Assembly (NCBI GenBank): GCA_024220505.1
Contig: JAKZZE010000020.1
Location: forward strand, 558,001 to 622,000
Length of the DNA stretch: 64,000 bases
Reading direction: 5' to 3'
Source: Rhizopus arrhizus
Taxonomy: Eukaryota; Mucoromycota; Mucoromycetes; Mucorales; Rhizopodaceae
Below are positions 42,236 through 52,607 of this stretch, piece after piece (positions within the stretch are counted from its first letter, which is position 1; each line of letters starts with the position of its first letter). The notes below the pieces were generated by a model. That model searched no databases. It saw only the letters and a list, made by a program, of their open reading frames with translations, and was not told the DNA's origin. The position numbers and the translations under genes were made by a program.

Positions 42236-45200
42236 GTTGAGTTCCCTGTGAACTGTAAGTATGCTCTTGGTCTGCAGTTGGGTCGTTCTCTACGGCTCAT
42301 CTGTCTCTACCTGCCTCCTTCTCTATCCACTGCTGAGGTACAGTCTGTTCTGGATTCTCTACCGCTCACTGACGATACGATCATCTGTGGTGATCTGAAT
42401 GTTCGTCTTGGTCGTCTCGTCGGTGACTCTCGTACTAACATGCGTAGCTCTGTCCTTCGTCGTTGGTGCGATGATCATGGTCTCAACATCCTGAACAAGA
42501 CTCTTGCCTATGGTATACCAACATACCTGACTTGCCGTGGTCATGCTGAGGTAAGCAGCATTGTAGACTACTACATCACCAACATGCCACTGGTTCGTTC
42601 AGCAAGTATCTCGGTTGCCTTGGATCTTTCTTTGGGGTCAGATCACAAACTGATGTCTCTCTCTTTTGAGTACTCGGTCCCTGTGGTCCATCCTACACTG
42701 TCTTCTTCTTCTCCGTCTGGTCAAGTCCGTCGTCTTTGGAATTTATCTCGGTTGAAAGAACCAGAAGTCCAGAAGCTGTATGTGTCCACCTTTGGTTCCT
42801 TGTCTGCTGCTTTGCTTGACCAGCTTCAACAGCTGTGTGCAAGTCCACCGTCAACACGTCCACCCATTGACCATCTCAACGATGAACTCAATGCGGCCAT
42901 TTACTCTGCTCTGGACAAGTCTGTTGGATCTCGTGCCTCTCGACCCAAGCAATGGAAGAAGTTCTGGACCTCTCAACTACAGGCTTTGGCTGATCGTCGC
43001 GACTGGCTCTACCGTAAGTGGCGTTGGTCTCTTGGGATTGACAAAGCTTACTGGTGGGGTCTTCATCAAGAAGCTCATGTCCGTTTCCGCACGGCTGTCA
43101 AGCGAGCTAAACGAGAATCTTGGCGTGCCTTTTGTGACTCCCTCGCTCGTGGCGACTTTTCTTCTGCGGTGCGTAGGGTCAAGCAAGTCCATAACCGTCG
43201 TCGTCCTCAAGTTGCCTATGCTCATCCTGATGGTCCTGTCGCTGGTGCCAATGCTATGCGAGATCATCTTGCATCCGTCTACTCTGGCTCTGGTCTACCA
43301 TCCACTCGTCCTCCTCCTCTTCCATCTCCTGATGATCATGTCCCATTTGATCTTGGATCCTTTTCTGAGGATGACCCATCTGACTCTGGTCTTGGTTCTG
43401 GTCTTGGTTCTGGTCTTGGTCCTGGTTCTGGTTCTGGTGCTGGTCTTTCTTCTTTTTCGGCTGACTCTGTTGCTGACACAATGCGACGTCTTCCTTTACG
43501 CAAAGCTCCTGGCTCTGATCATCTGCGTACAGAGATGCTTCTTCCCATTCGCAAGCAACTAGCTGTCATCCTGGCTAGTCTCTTTGATATCTGCTGCCAA
43601 TGGTCTTACACTCCTTCTCTTTGGCGTCATGCGCAGGTTGTGCCTATCTACAAGAAGGGCGACCCTCATCAACCGTCAAACTTCAGGCCGATCTCCTTGA
43701 CGTCCATCATTCGAAAGCTATTTGAAATGTGTCTCTTTCCACTCTTAGAAGATGTCTCGCCTCCACTGGACATTGCTCAAGGTGGTTTCCGTCCACAGCG
43801 AAGTGCTCTTGACCAAGCCCTCTGCTTGCATGACTTGATACAGGAGTACTATCGTCGAAAGCGTCATTTCCCTGTTGTAGCTTTTCTTGATATCAAGGCT
43901 GCCTATGATACCGTCGACAGACGTGTCATATGGCAATCACTCTTGGCTGTCTCTGCTCCTTTTGCTCTGGTCTCTGTCTTGGCTCATCTCTTTGATGATG
44001 TTTCAATCTCGGTCCTGATGTCTAACCAAGTCTCGACACCATTCACACCGAGTACAGGTGTACTTCAAGGCTCTGTTTTGAGTCCGCATCTGTACTCGAT
44101 TTACATCAATACGCTGCCTGCTCTTCTTCGTTCTGCTGCCACGCTTACTACAACAATGGTCTCGTCCTTGTCTCCTTCTGGTCCTTCTGGTTCTGGCTTT
44201 GGTCTTCACCAGATTCAATGGTAGAATCATAATCGCTTTCCGAATCTAAAATTTCGAAACGACTTGTCAGACTATGCTTCACCTCGAGAGTAGCGGTTCC
44301 GCGAGGAGTTTGTAAGCTCCAAAAGTGAGTCGACCAATCCGTGAAGATTCCCAAAGCATGTAGGAAGTCACTCCCAAGTAGCAAATCGTACGAAGGCTTA
44401 TCGAAAACAACTGGACTAATAGTAACCTTTACGCTCTGGATTTGGATGAGCAGATCCCTGATTTGACCTAAGGGTTTGACGCTACTTCTATCAGCTAATC
44501 CATGAACACAATTCACCGGTTCAAGACTTCCAACACCCAAAGTTTCAGCCAAGCGCGAGCTCATAATACAATTGCTTGCGCCACCATCGAGTACTGCGTC
44601 CACTTTGACTTTTCCAGCAACAATAACCTCGGTTCCAGGAGCACCACCTCCGTTCTCTTGCAGGGCATTAATGACAGGGGACTTTGCCTTAACCTGAAAG
44701 ACCTCAGCCCTTTTGCGAGATCTCCGAGGGTTCTTTTGCTTCTTTCGTGTGAGTTTAATGAGCTTTGTACGGAACCCAGGAATTTGATTCAGTTGCTTCA
44801 ACGAACACCGGAAAATGTTAGCATTGAGAGCATCTTCTGCATCAACTTCATCAGCAGGCAAAATTCCTTGGTTCAACAACTTGTCATCAGAACAGACCAC
44901 AATCACAGAATCGTCATCCTCAATTGACGTAGGCTCAGGAGCGTGAGAAGTTTCAAGCATCGGCTTCTCGGTCACACCTTGTTTACTCGTAGTTTCAGGT
45001 ACAAGTTTTACGGAATCCTTCGGTCTAGAAGCAGAGACGGCCTTCGAGACTTTCTTGATTCTTGCAGGATGATTAGTTGGGATAGTATCATGTACCTTTA
45101 CTCGTTTGCCACTTCGAGGTTTTCGTTCATCTTGAGCACTGGAGGAAGCATCACGTTTCATTGCAGCCAACGCCTCGTTTATTACACTCGAACTTGTAAC

Positions 45201-45286
45201 AGGTTCTTCCATTGTCAGCACCAAGTGAGATTCATTGGTAATCCTTGCATGACCGCCAAGGTTACCTCTCTTCGGAGGAGCATATA

Positions 45287-46956
45287 CAGTGGCCAGCAAA
45301 ACCGTTCGCACAAAACGTATTTTTTCCTTTCTACGCCTTTTACGACATATTACTTCTATTAAGCGCTACCTACAATACATATTGCCTCAAAGTACAAGCT
45401 CTTGGCTTTCTGATGACGTATAATATGTCACCCTACACGCACCCTAACCAGTACTACGAACAATCGAAACTCAAAGGTACATTCGAACGGTTTTGCGGCC
45501 ATGTTTTACGTGTTGGTCGATTGCGGTAAACGCAGTCACTGCACCCTCCAATCCTTCCAGAACTTTCGCTGCTTACTAGTTCATCACTGCGCATTATTTT
45601 TTTACTTTTTTTCTTTTGTCATTCGTACATTCTCATTTCGACATCTCGACATCTACCAAGTAATTAGCCAACATGCAACCATTGACAGAGGATCGCAAGA
45701 ACACCATTGAGTTTTACCTTCGTCGAGGCTTTTCTTATCACAAAATTGCAAAGATAGTCAAAGTATCATCATCTACTGTTCATAAGATTCGCTTAGAATT
45801 AGGTTTGCCTGCTAGAAATGACAAGGGTGGCAGACCAAAAGCGCTCACTAAACGGGAGCAGCAACATCTCGTTCGCGCTGTAACAGCAGATGGACTCGAA
45901 AACGCTGTACAAGCACAGCAGTCGTTGGAGCAGAACCTGGGCAAGTCAGTTTCTGTAGATACCGTACGTAGGGCTTTAAAAGATGCTGGTTTGGTCTCAT
46001 TTGTCAAGCCAAAGAAACCTTTAATCAATGAAAGAAATAGAAAGAGGAGGCTCCAATGGGCTCGTCAGCACATTGACTGGACAGTAAACGATTGGATGAA
46101 CGTCATATGGTCTGACGAAACCAAAGTCAACCGTTTTCGATCCGACGGAAAGTCTTATGCATGGAAAGTGCCAGGCAAACCGTTAAAAAAGCATCAGGCT
46201 CGTGAGACAGTGAAGCATGGAGGAGGTTCTATAATGGTATGGAGCTGTATTAGCTGGTATGGCCCAGGCTATATTGTGGATGTGGGCAAGTGCATGACAA
46301 AGGATGTCTATTTGGAAGTTTTACAAGATGATTTGATAAAGTCTTTGGCTTGGTATATGGAAGAAAGTGGAAAATTTACAGCTGAATTCATCTTTATGCA
46401 GGACAACGACCCCAAGCATACAGCTAAAATCGTATCAAAATGGCTAAACGAGCAAGAATTTCATGTAATGAAATGGCCACCACAATCACCGGACTTAAAC
46501 CCAATCGAAAACATGTGGCAATTGCTTAAAAGACGGTTGTTTAGGAACTATGACTGTCCTCCATGCGGTATACATGAGCTATGGGACCGTATAGGACATA
46601 CTTGGTACCAAACCACAGCTGAAGAATGCCAAACGTTTATTAAAAGTATGCCAGAGCGATGCCGTGCAGTTATTGAAGCTGATGGCCTTTATATTGGATA
46701 TTAAATAAATCTATTTTAGCACATTTTGATTTCAAAACATATGGCCGCAAAACCGTTCGAATGTACCTTTGAGTTTTGATTGTCCGTAGTACTGGTTAGG
46801 GTGCGTGTAGGGTGACATATTATACGTCATCAGAAAGCCAAGAGCTTGTACTTTGAGGCAATATGTATTATAGGTAGCGCTTAATAGAAGTAATATGTCG
46901 TAAAAGGCGTAGAAAGGAAAAAATACGTTTTGTGCGAACGGTTTTGCTGGCCACTG
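45287..46956 (+). mobile_element. Tc1-F, apparently intact Tc1 transposon (1670 bp)
   Basis: CAGTGGCCAGCAAAACCG ends, TA at 45285-45286 and 46957-46958, and 216-bp terminal repeats (45287-45502, 46741-46956) with one or two mismatches. The inner end of each repeat has TGGCCGCAAAACCGTTCG inverted, a one-base variant of the outer motif. It is inserted in the G4 knuckle region. Confidence 0.95.
45673..46704 (+). CDS. Tc1-F transposase
   Basis: 343 codons, full Tc1 length, from MQPLTEDRKNTIEFYLRR. Two helix-turn-helix regions up to about residue 110 with a GGRPK hinge (52-56). The catalytic core has WSDETKVNRF (Asp148), KHGGGSIMVW, MQDNDPKHTAK (Asp244) and PDLNPIENMW (Glu279), i.e. DD34E. No stops or shifts. 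It is closest in motif detail to Tc1-A (WSDET, ENMW, LLKRRL). With intact ends this is a likely autonomous copy. The stop lies 37 bp from the inner edge of the right repeat. Confidence 0.95.
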   Translation: MQPLTEDRKNTIEFYLRRGFSYHKIAKIVKVSSSTVHKIRLELGLPARNDKGGRPKALTKREQQHLVRAVTADGLENAVQAQQSLEQNLGKSVSVDTVRRALKDAGLVSFVKPKKPLINERNRKRRLQWARQHIDWTVNDWMNVIWSDETKVNRFRSDGKSYAWKVPGKPLKKHQARETVKHGGGSIMVWSCISWYGPGYIVDVGKCMTKDVYLEVLQDDLIKSLAWYMEESGKFTAEFIFMQDNDPKHTAKIVSKWLNEQEFHVMKWPPQSPDLNPIENMWQLLKRRLFRNYDCPPCGIHELWDRIGHTWYQTTAEECQTFIKSMPERCRAVIEADGLYIGY

Positions 46957-47367
46957 TAGTTCGCACTTCCAGTAAGGATGATCACCTTTAGACCCTTGAC
47001 AGAGCTTGCATGGCCTCGTACAATCCTTGGCAGTGTGAGCAGTGTCACGGCAGTTGTAGCATTGACTTGCGGGGGTCCTTCTTTCAGAGCGTGCATCCGT
47101 TCGAGGATTCATTCGAGCTTCCATCATCAAGGTCAAGTTACGCACAGAGTCAGATAGCTTCTCCATAGTTTCTTGAAAGGCTTGGTTGGGCTGGGACCCA
47201 GTATGTTTGGAATCGTTTCCACCCGATGTGTTAGAGTTTGACGATAAACTTCCACCTGACGTCTCGTAGTTCGACGATGCGTTCAATCCACGTGGTACAG
47301 TAGTGGCATGGTCCAAGCGTTTCATGGCGGATACACCAGGCATTTCGTACACGTCGTACGGAGTATC

Positions 47368-47577
47368 TGTCATGTTTGGTCATTAATGATGTCTTTATTT
47401 ATTATTTTATGATTGATCTCAGTCCAGCCTACGTCAGACTATATAATTAATAGTCAGACAATATAATCCAGGGTGCATTCTAAATTATTAGTTCCTCTCC
47501 TTTTTCTTACTTAATAAATAGTAGTTGTTAGCTATTGACTCCTTACTGTTTTCATATTATAAGTACCAAATATCTCA
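47368..47577 (-). repeat. Solo LTR-8 copy 1 (210 bp)
   Basis: TGTCATGTTTGG to AAATATCTCA on the + strand, with GTATC on both sides (47363-47367, 47578-47582). It lies inside G4 gag. The minus orientation is guessed from AATAAAG near one end. Confidence 0.85.
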
Positions 47578-47830
47578 GTATCTTCAATTTTATCTTCCTC
47601 TTCGTTGTCATCCATGGATTTTACTAGATGCATTGCCTCCGTAAGTGAGTTGGGACATGCTTGACGAACCACGGTCTTGACAAGAGGAGAGGCCAAACCA
47701 TTAATAAACGTATCATACAGGTCTTGATCCGTTAGTTTGGTCATCCGATTATTCTTTTTCGTTTCGTTCAAATGTGTTACACGCAAGTCATCGGACCTTT
47801 CTGCATATTCCCGTAAAGATTCAGTAGCAC

Positions 47831-48040
47831 TGAGATATTTGGTACTTATAATATGAAAACAGTAAGGAGTCAATAGCTAACAACTACTATTTATTAAGTA
47901 AGAAAAAGGAGAGGAACTAATAATTTAGAATGCACCCTGGATTATATTGTCTGACTATTAATTATATAGTCTGACGTAGGCTGGACTGAGATCAATCATA
48001 AAATAATAAATAAAGACATCATTAATGACCAAACACGACA
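47831..48040 (+). repeat. Solo LTR-8 copy 2 (210 bp), inverted to copy 1
   Basis: TGAGATATTTGG to CCAAACACGACA, with AGCAC on both sides (47826-47830, 48041-48045). Same family as 47368-47577, inserted independently 254 bp away in the opposite direction. Confidence 0.87.
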
Positions 48041-48799
48041 AGCACCACGTTTCAGTTCAAACAACTTCTTGAGTGCAGGTTTCGCAGAGATTCGTGTTAT
48101 AGTAAATCTTTCCAAGAATTCCTTTTTGAACGTAGCCCATTCCGTGAACTCATGATTAAAATATCATTTCCTGACGTTGGGATTCAAGTAAGCTTGCACC
48201 AGTCTCAGTTTGTCTTTGTTATCAACCTTCATCAGTTCAGAGCTAGTTTCAAACACTTCTAGCCATTCTTTAGGGTTTTGATGTTCATACATTGGTACAG
48301 CAAAAAGACCGGATGCCATCACAAGCGGGAGATTCGACATTGGAGCACTTTCCGATTGATTACCGGACATTGAGTTTTCTTGAATTGATTGATTATTCTT
48401 TTGATTTCGTTTTTCCATATACAGTAGCGGACAAAACTGGTGCACAAAAATTAAAATCAACATTGTATCTCCGCCATATGTCTGCGACTTTTGTGGCATA
48501 TACCATCTGAAAGACAGTCCAAAATATACATTATGTTATGTAAACCGGAACTGTACCGGACATCCCCCAGGCATAAGGTCATTTTTAGTGCTTTTTTTGC
48601 ATATTTCAATTTTCGCCAAAAATGTGGTGCTTGTCTAGCCTTCTTTCAATTTTCCCCATATCTCTCCCGTTTGCTTTCAGATTTCACCGCATATTAGTGA
48701 ATTTTAGTAGCTCTTAAAAAATATATAAAACCGTAGTTATTTTGTATTTTCCATTGAATCCCCCCTTTTGTTTTTACCCTATTCACTATAACAAAGTAC

Positions 48800-50335
48800 T
48801 AGCCTTATATGTTTAAGAAAATAAGCAACTGTAAAAACGAAACTCTGAGATCTCGAATACACTTAGTTCGTACGACAACAGATATTTCTAGAATAACAAG
48901 AATCTCTAAATGGACAATCAACAGGAGAAAGAGGGAAGAAAGAAACTTAATGTCTTGTGATCATGAAGGTCTCCCGCTTTTAGTCTGAAAAGTTACTAGC
49001 TCAATCACCAACCTAAAGCTTGGACAAGGTCCGTTACACATAGTTTCCGATGCTCAGCACATTTTGAGGGACCTTAAGATACAGTATTAGCAAATTGTCA
49101 GTCTGAAGGCACTGTAGGAAGCTAGATTTTGAGTCTGGAAGTAAGGAATCGAAGAATTTCATCAGCTGTATTAGCCGGAAAAAGCGATGAATGTGGTATC
49201 ACGACAAGCCATTGTGTTTTAATCGCAAGATTAAATAAAAAATTAAACAAAAAAACAATAGCAGCAATATAAAATTAAAATCCTTCTTTATTGCAGATTT
49301 CTTTATATTGCGAAAAGGCCTCGCTTTATGGATAAAAAGTTGGCATCTATTTATATTCTTTGTGAGCGTAGATATAAAAGATATAGACTCGGTCACGATG
49401 TCGTGCTGAAGAACCAATGATTAAGCTAAAGCTTGTCGATGTTCTAATATATGCATCTGAAATTGAACAATAGAAATAATAACCAGTCAATTAACTTTGA
49501 TCTAATTACTTTTGGGGTTGACAATTGATTAGACTCTCTAGGATGACAGATATTGATCTTATTGTTCTAAATTTGGAAAAGTGTGGAATTGTTCAATCAT
49601 AGTTTAATCTTTTTGTGTATCGTTATTTATTTAACACAACTGATATCATATAGAAAATAACTATGTTTACAACACATTGTATACAATAGAGGGCTGGAAG
49701 TCTGCTATCTTTAGCAATGAAACAAATATGAACATTATGGATGCAGATAGTATACACTAATATTGAAAGCAAGTCGAGCAACCTGAGCGATTTTTTCACG
49801 GTGATCAAACAATGAAGCATGCTGGCTGCTCTGTTATGTTTTAAGGCTGTATTAGATATTGAGGACCAGAATATGTGTGTCAGGTATACGATGGTATAAT
49901 GAACTCATAAATATACACATATATTTCGCTTACTTCATACCACAAAAGCCTAGCGTATAGTGGTCTAAAACATCGTAATCTCTCGTTTCAGTATGACAAT
50001 GACACAAGGCACAAGTCGACGCATGTCACAAACTCAATATTTGATAACAGCGCTTCTGTGCTACAAGTTTAGCCGCCACTAATCCCGGCCTAAATCCGCT
50101 TAAGCATGCCAGGTGGCAATTGATGGCAAAGGTATGATGATACGACACTAGATCAAAAAGGGTCGATGATCTTTGGAAAAGAGTAGTTAAAGAGCCGGGT
50201 TCTTTTATTGAAAATGATATACACGCATATTATTAGCATATGCAAAGAAGAACATCCGATGATATCAAGAGATGAGATGATTATATAAAGTCTAAGGTCT
50301 TAGCCACTTTTGCGGTTTTTAGAAAATATAAAATT
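48800..50335 (+). pseudogene. Tc1-D2 transposase remnants
   Basis: Same decayed + strand remnants as in copy 1: a KHAGCSVMF segment near 49815, GPEYVCQVYDGIMNS near 49865, and an FQYDNDTRHKS segment near 49990. Stops are shared with copy 1, so the family was already dead, or was being moved by a relative's transposase, before these two copies separated. LTR-7 splits it at 49215. Confidence 0.7.
49215..49674 (-). repeat. Solo LTR-7 (460 bp)
   Basis: TGTTTTAATCGC to GTTTACAACA with CATTG at 49210-49214 and 49675-49679. The empty site is present in Tc1-D copy 1 near 18097. The minus orientation is taken from a TATAAATAG then CAATAAAG order on that strand. Confidence 0.92.
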
Positions 50336-50617
50336 TTATAAATTTAAAGCACGCTTATCGCTCAGTTTTAACAATGTCATGCTTAGAACATACAGTAGGT
50401 CAAAAAATTGCTGCAAGGAATCCATTTTTCTCAGTTTTTGTAGCGTACATCCTGTCACAATGGTACAAACTGCTTCTGTTTCTACATAGTAGATTTCCTA
50501 CATGTCTTGAAAAATCCGAAAGAGTTTAAGCCCCATTGGATAAGTATTGAAGGAAGTATGAGGCGCGCAATTTGAAAATTTGAAAAAACGAAAATTTGAA
50601 CGAAATGGGTTTATTTA

Positions 50618-51640
50618 TTAATATTTAGTTGGTCCTCCTTTTTTATTAATAACCTCTTGAATTCTTGCCGGCATGCTATCGATATACCTTTGGCAAAGTT
50701 CTTTATCAAATTCATTCCATGCTTTTTCTACTCGTTCCCAAAGCTCATCCGTATTCTTTGCTCTACGTTCGTAACAGCTGAGCTTTAACTTCAGTTGATG
50801 CCATACATGTTCTATTGGATTTAAGTCCGGACTTTGAGCTGGCCAATCGCTAATATAGCGCACTTGATGATTATCTAACCAGGATATTGTGGATTTTGCC
50901 TTGTGCTTTGGATCATTATCATGCTGAAAGTAAATGTTGGACCAGTTGAAATTGTAGTACTCCATAGTATCACGAAGTGTAGTGTCTAATATATGCTGAT
51001 AAGCATCCGCGTTCATGTTCCCATCGTAAATTTGACAAGCATATCCTGGTCCTTCAGATGTTATGCAGCCCCACATCATCAACTTGCCGCCTCCATGCTT
51101 GACTGTAAACTCTAGATGATGCGGTTGAAGAGGATCACTTGGTCTTTTCCAATAATACTTACAACCATCAGAGCCCCATACGTTGATCTTGGTTTCATCA
51201 GAAAAGACGACTTTTCGCCATTCTTCCACTGTCCAATCCTGGTGCTTCTTGGCCCATTCTAATCGATGCTGCATATGAGCTTTTGTCAGAAACGGCTTCT
51301 TTTTTTTTATTGAAGAATGGAACTCCATTGATTTCAGGACGTTAATTGCTGACTGGTATGAGATATCATAGCCAAGTTGAACCAGCTCCCGGTGTACCTC
51401 TTTGGCAGTCTTTAGAACCCCTTCAATGACTTTTCTTTTGATTAGCCGTTTCGTCACTTTGGAGACTAATGTAGGTCTACCAGCTGAGCCCATTGTCCTA
51501 TTTGAAAACAACCGCCTAGAGTATCTACTAACAGTTGATTCATGTACTCCAACCTCCTTAGCAATATCGTACGTTGATGTGGATCCAGTTAATGCTTGCT
51601 TGAGATCGTTTACTTTTTCTTCTGGCAGTCGTTTAGGCAT
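50618..51640 (-). CDS. Tc1-C2 transposase (DD35E type)
   Basis: 340 codons, uninterrupted, starting MPKRLPEEKVNDLKQ. Helix-turn-helix region to about residue 110 (STVSRYSRRLF, AGRP hinge). The core has FSDETKINVWG (Asp148), KHGGGKLMMWG, FQHDNDPKHKAK (Asp241) and PDLNPIEHVW (Glu277). There are 35 residues between Asp241 and Glu277, one more than in Tc1-A, E and F. It reads fully, in contrast to copy 1. A solo LTR sits 169 bp upstream of the start and may have altered its promoter. Confidence 0.95.
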   Translation of the reverse strand: MPKRLPEEKVNDLKQALTGSTSTYDIAKEVGVHESTVSRYSRRLFSNRTMGSAGRPTLVSKVTKRLIKRKVIEGVLKTAKEVHRELVQLGYDISYQSAINVLKSMEFHSSIKKKKPFLTKAHMQHRLEWAKKHQDWTVEEWRKVVFSDETKINVWGSDGCKYYWKRPSDPLQPHHLEFTVKHGGGKLMMWGCITSEGPGYACQIYDGNMNADAYQHILDTTLRDTMEYYNFNWSNIYFQHDNDPKHKAKSTISWLDNHQVRYISDWPAQSPDLNPIEHVWHQLKLKLSCYERRAKNTDELWERVEKAWNEFDKELCQRYIDSMPARIQEVINKKGGPTKY

Positions 51641-51813
51641 GCGATTGGTAATAAGGTAAAAGAGAAATAATTTAAATAAGAAAATTTAAAATTTAGAATA
51701 AAGGAATTGTAAGCGCTTTTATATACTGGCAACATTCTAATCATGTCAAGAATGTGAAAAATTATGATAGCAACCGGTTGGGTCGTATTAAAATTTGTTA
51801 TTCCAAACATATG

Positions 51814-52235
51814 TGTTTTGCCAAGTATTAAAATAAGAGACAAAAACTAAAAAAGACAATAGTTGTGAAACTAAAGATTATATCGCTTTATTAATAAAAA
51901 CATTTGAGGCTATTTATACTTTTTGGATGTCTGGATCTTTACCGCTATTTCAATTGATCGGTTAAAAGAATAATGTGGGAAGGATGGGAAGATAAAGGAA
52001 AGATAGTAGATAATCAATAGCCGCTGTCTTCTTGACGAATCAAGGGAGAATGAAGTAGATAAATTATTGATCTAACGATAATTATCGAATAAGGTTGGAT
52101 TGAACTGCCGTTGTTATAATCAGGTTCCGATATAGTCGTGGGAACGCCGATAGGGACAACAGGGCAGAGTTGGCTATTGCGGAGATCTCTCGTTTATCCA
52201 TGAATGTTCACTTTACTAGTTGTGTGGATACAACA
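51814..52235 (-). repeat. Solo LTR-3, copy 2 (422 bp)
   Basis: Reverse orientation of LTR-3, between ATATG at 51809-51813 and 52236-52240. It shows the LTR without the Tc1-B and Tc1-C insertions that copy 1 carries. Confidence 0.94.
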
Positions 52236-52607
52236 ATATGTAAACAAGGAAAAAATGCCGGATGTTTATAAAATTCCCTTTAACAATATCAAATTCCACC
52301 AATAACTATTGCCCATATCAGATAATCGACGAATAAATGCCCCTTCTAGTGAGGTACAAACAATCAATGTTTGAGATAGTTTCATGCAGTATCCATAGAC
52401 AACCAGCTGTAAAACCGGTATTTTGCAATTCCTTGCAGCAATTTTTTGACCTACTGTACATAAATTACAATGACTAGTATATCCTCCTTCTAGTACAGTT
52501 TCATGACTATTGCAATTACCATGATCAGGTAATGGTAGTTAAAAGCTGAAAAAAAGTTTTGTGCACTAGTTTTGTCCGCTACTGTATATCTTACTTTTTG
52601 TGAGATA

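Larger units (their letters stand above)
38399..44206 (+). mobile_element. LINE L4, diverged subfamily, 3' truncated
   Basis: Begins ATCTTTCTTTCGTG after the tRNA 15-mer. Its 5' UTR and ORF1 are clearly diverged from L1-L3, while ORF2 is close to theirs. It is split by Merlin (40061-42235) and ends abruptly near 44206 inside the RT insert before YADD, against gag-protease sequence of G4. The 3' end and any outer target repeat are lost. Confidence 0.88.
39617..44206 (+). pseudogene. LINE L4 ORF2, disrupted by Merlin and truncated
   Basis: Starts MMCSNTYYYNASDLS. The Ser-rich leader is enlarged by a (TCA)n run. A lost T near 39815 and a lost T near 39911 break the endonuclease N-terminus (WNANGLQASTVDDLL is still readable). 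Merlin enters at 40053-40060. From 42236 to about 44206 the frame is open for about 650 codons: endonuclease remainder, Gly-Ser linker, and RT up to GVLQGSVLSPHLYS. YADD and the C-terminal cluster are missing. The coding part after Merlin has fewer indels than L2 and L3. Confidence 0.9.
44207..48418 (-). pseudogene. G4, gag-protease remains of an old gypsy element
   Basis: Reads from MEKRNQKNNQSIQENS (ATG 48416-48418) downward. Gag capsid segments: ENPKEWLEVF-like HQNPKEWLEVFETSSELM at about 48260, FTEWATFKKEFLERF at about 48130 and RMTKLTDQDLYDTFINGLAS at about 47740. Then CCHC-like knuckles (CYNCRDTAHTAKDC, CKLCQGSKGDHPYWKC near 47000), a SIM-like SVIVVCSDD near 44890, and an aspartic protease with VDAVLDGGAS near 44580 (DGG where DSG or DTG is usual). 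It is broken by an in-frame TGA near 48165, two solo LTRs, Tc1-F, and a join to LINE L4 at 44206-44207. All reverse transcriptase and integrase is lost. Across the LTR insertions the frame is kept; at Tc1-F it changes by one base. Confidence 0.85.
50393..52456 (-). mobile_element. Tc1-C copy 2, intact gene, solo LTR in leader
   Basis: CAGTAGGTCAAAAAATTG ends with about 29-bp repeats, TA at 50391-50392 and 52457-52458. The unoccupied site is in Tc1-D copy 1 near 20410. LTR-3 copy 2 lies in its non-coding leader. Confidence 0.94.
48422..52584 (+). mobile_element. Tc1-D copy 2, dead, with nested insertions
   Basis: CAGTAGCGGACAAAACTGG ends and TA at 48420-48421 and 52585-52586. It holds solo LTR-7 and Tc1-C2. 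It was inserted 2 bp in front of the G4 gag ATG. The nested sites are seen unoccupied in Tc1-D copy 1. Confidence 0.9.

Noticed and set aside
25400..43560. Long overlapping ORFs rich in LVLVLV, and antisense SGSG or TKTRTKT runs
   Set aside because: Shadow frames of the GGTTCTGGTCTT repeat in LINE ORF2; no start context or family resemblance.
45287..45710. Short ORFs in the Tc1-F terminal repeats continuing into G4 protein
   Set aside because: Open frames arise because the insertion happens to extend the G4 frame into the repeat; the same peptide at both ends reflects the inverted repeat, not a domain.
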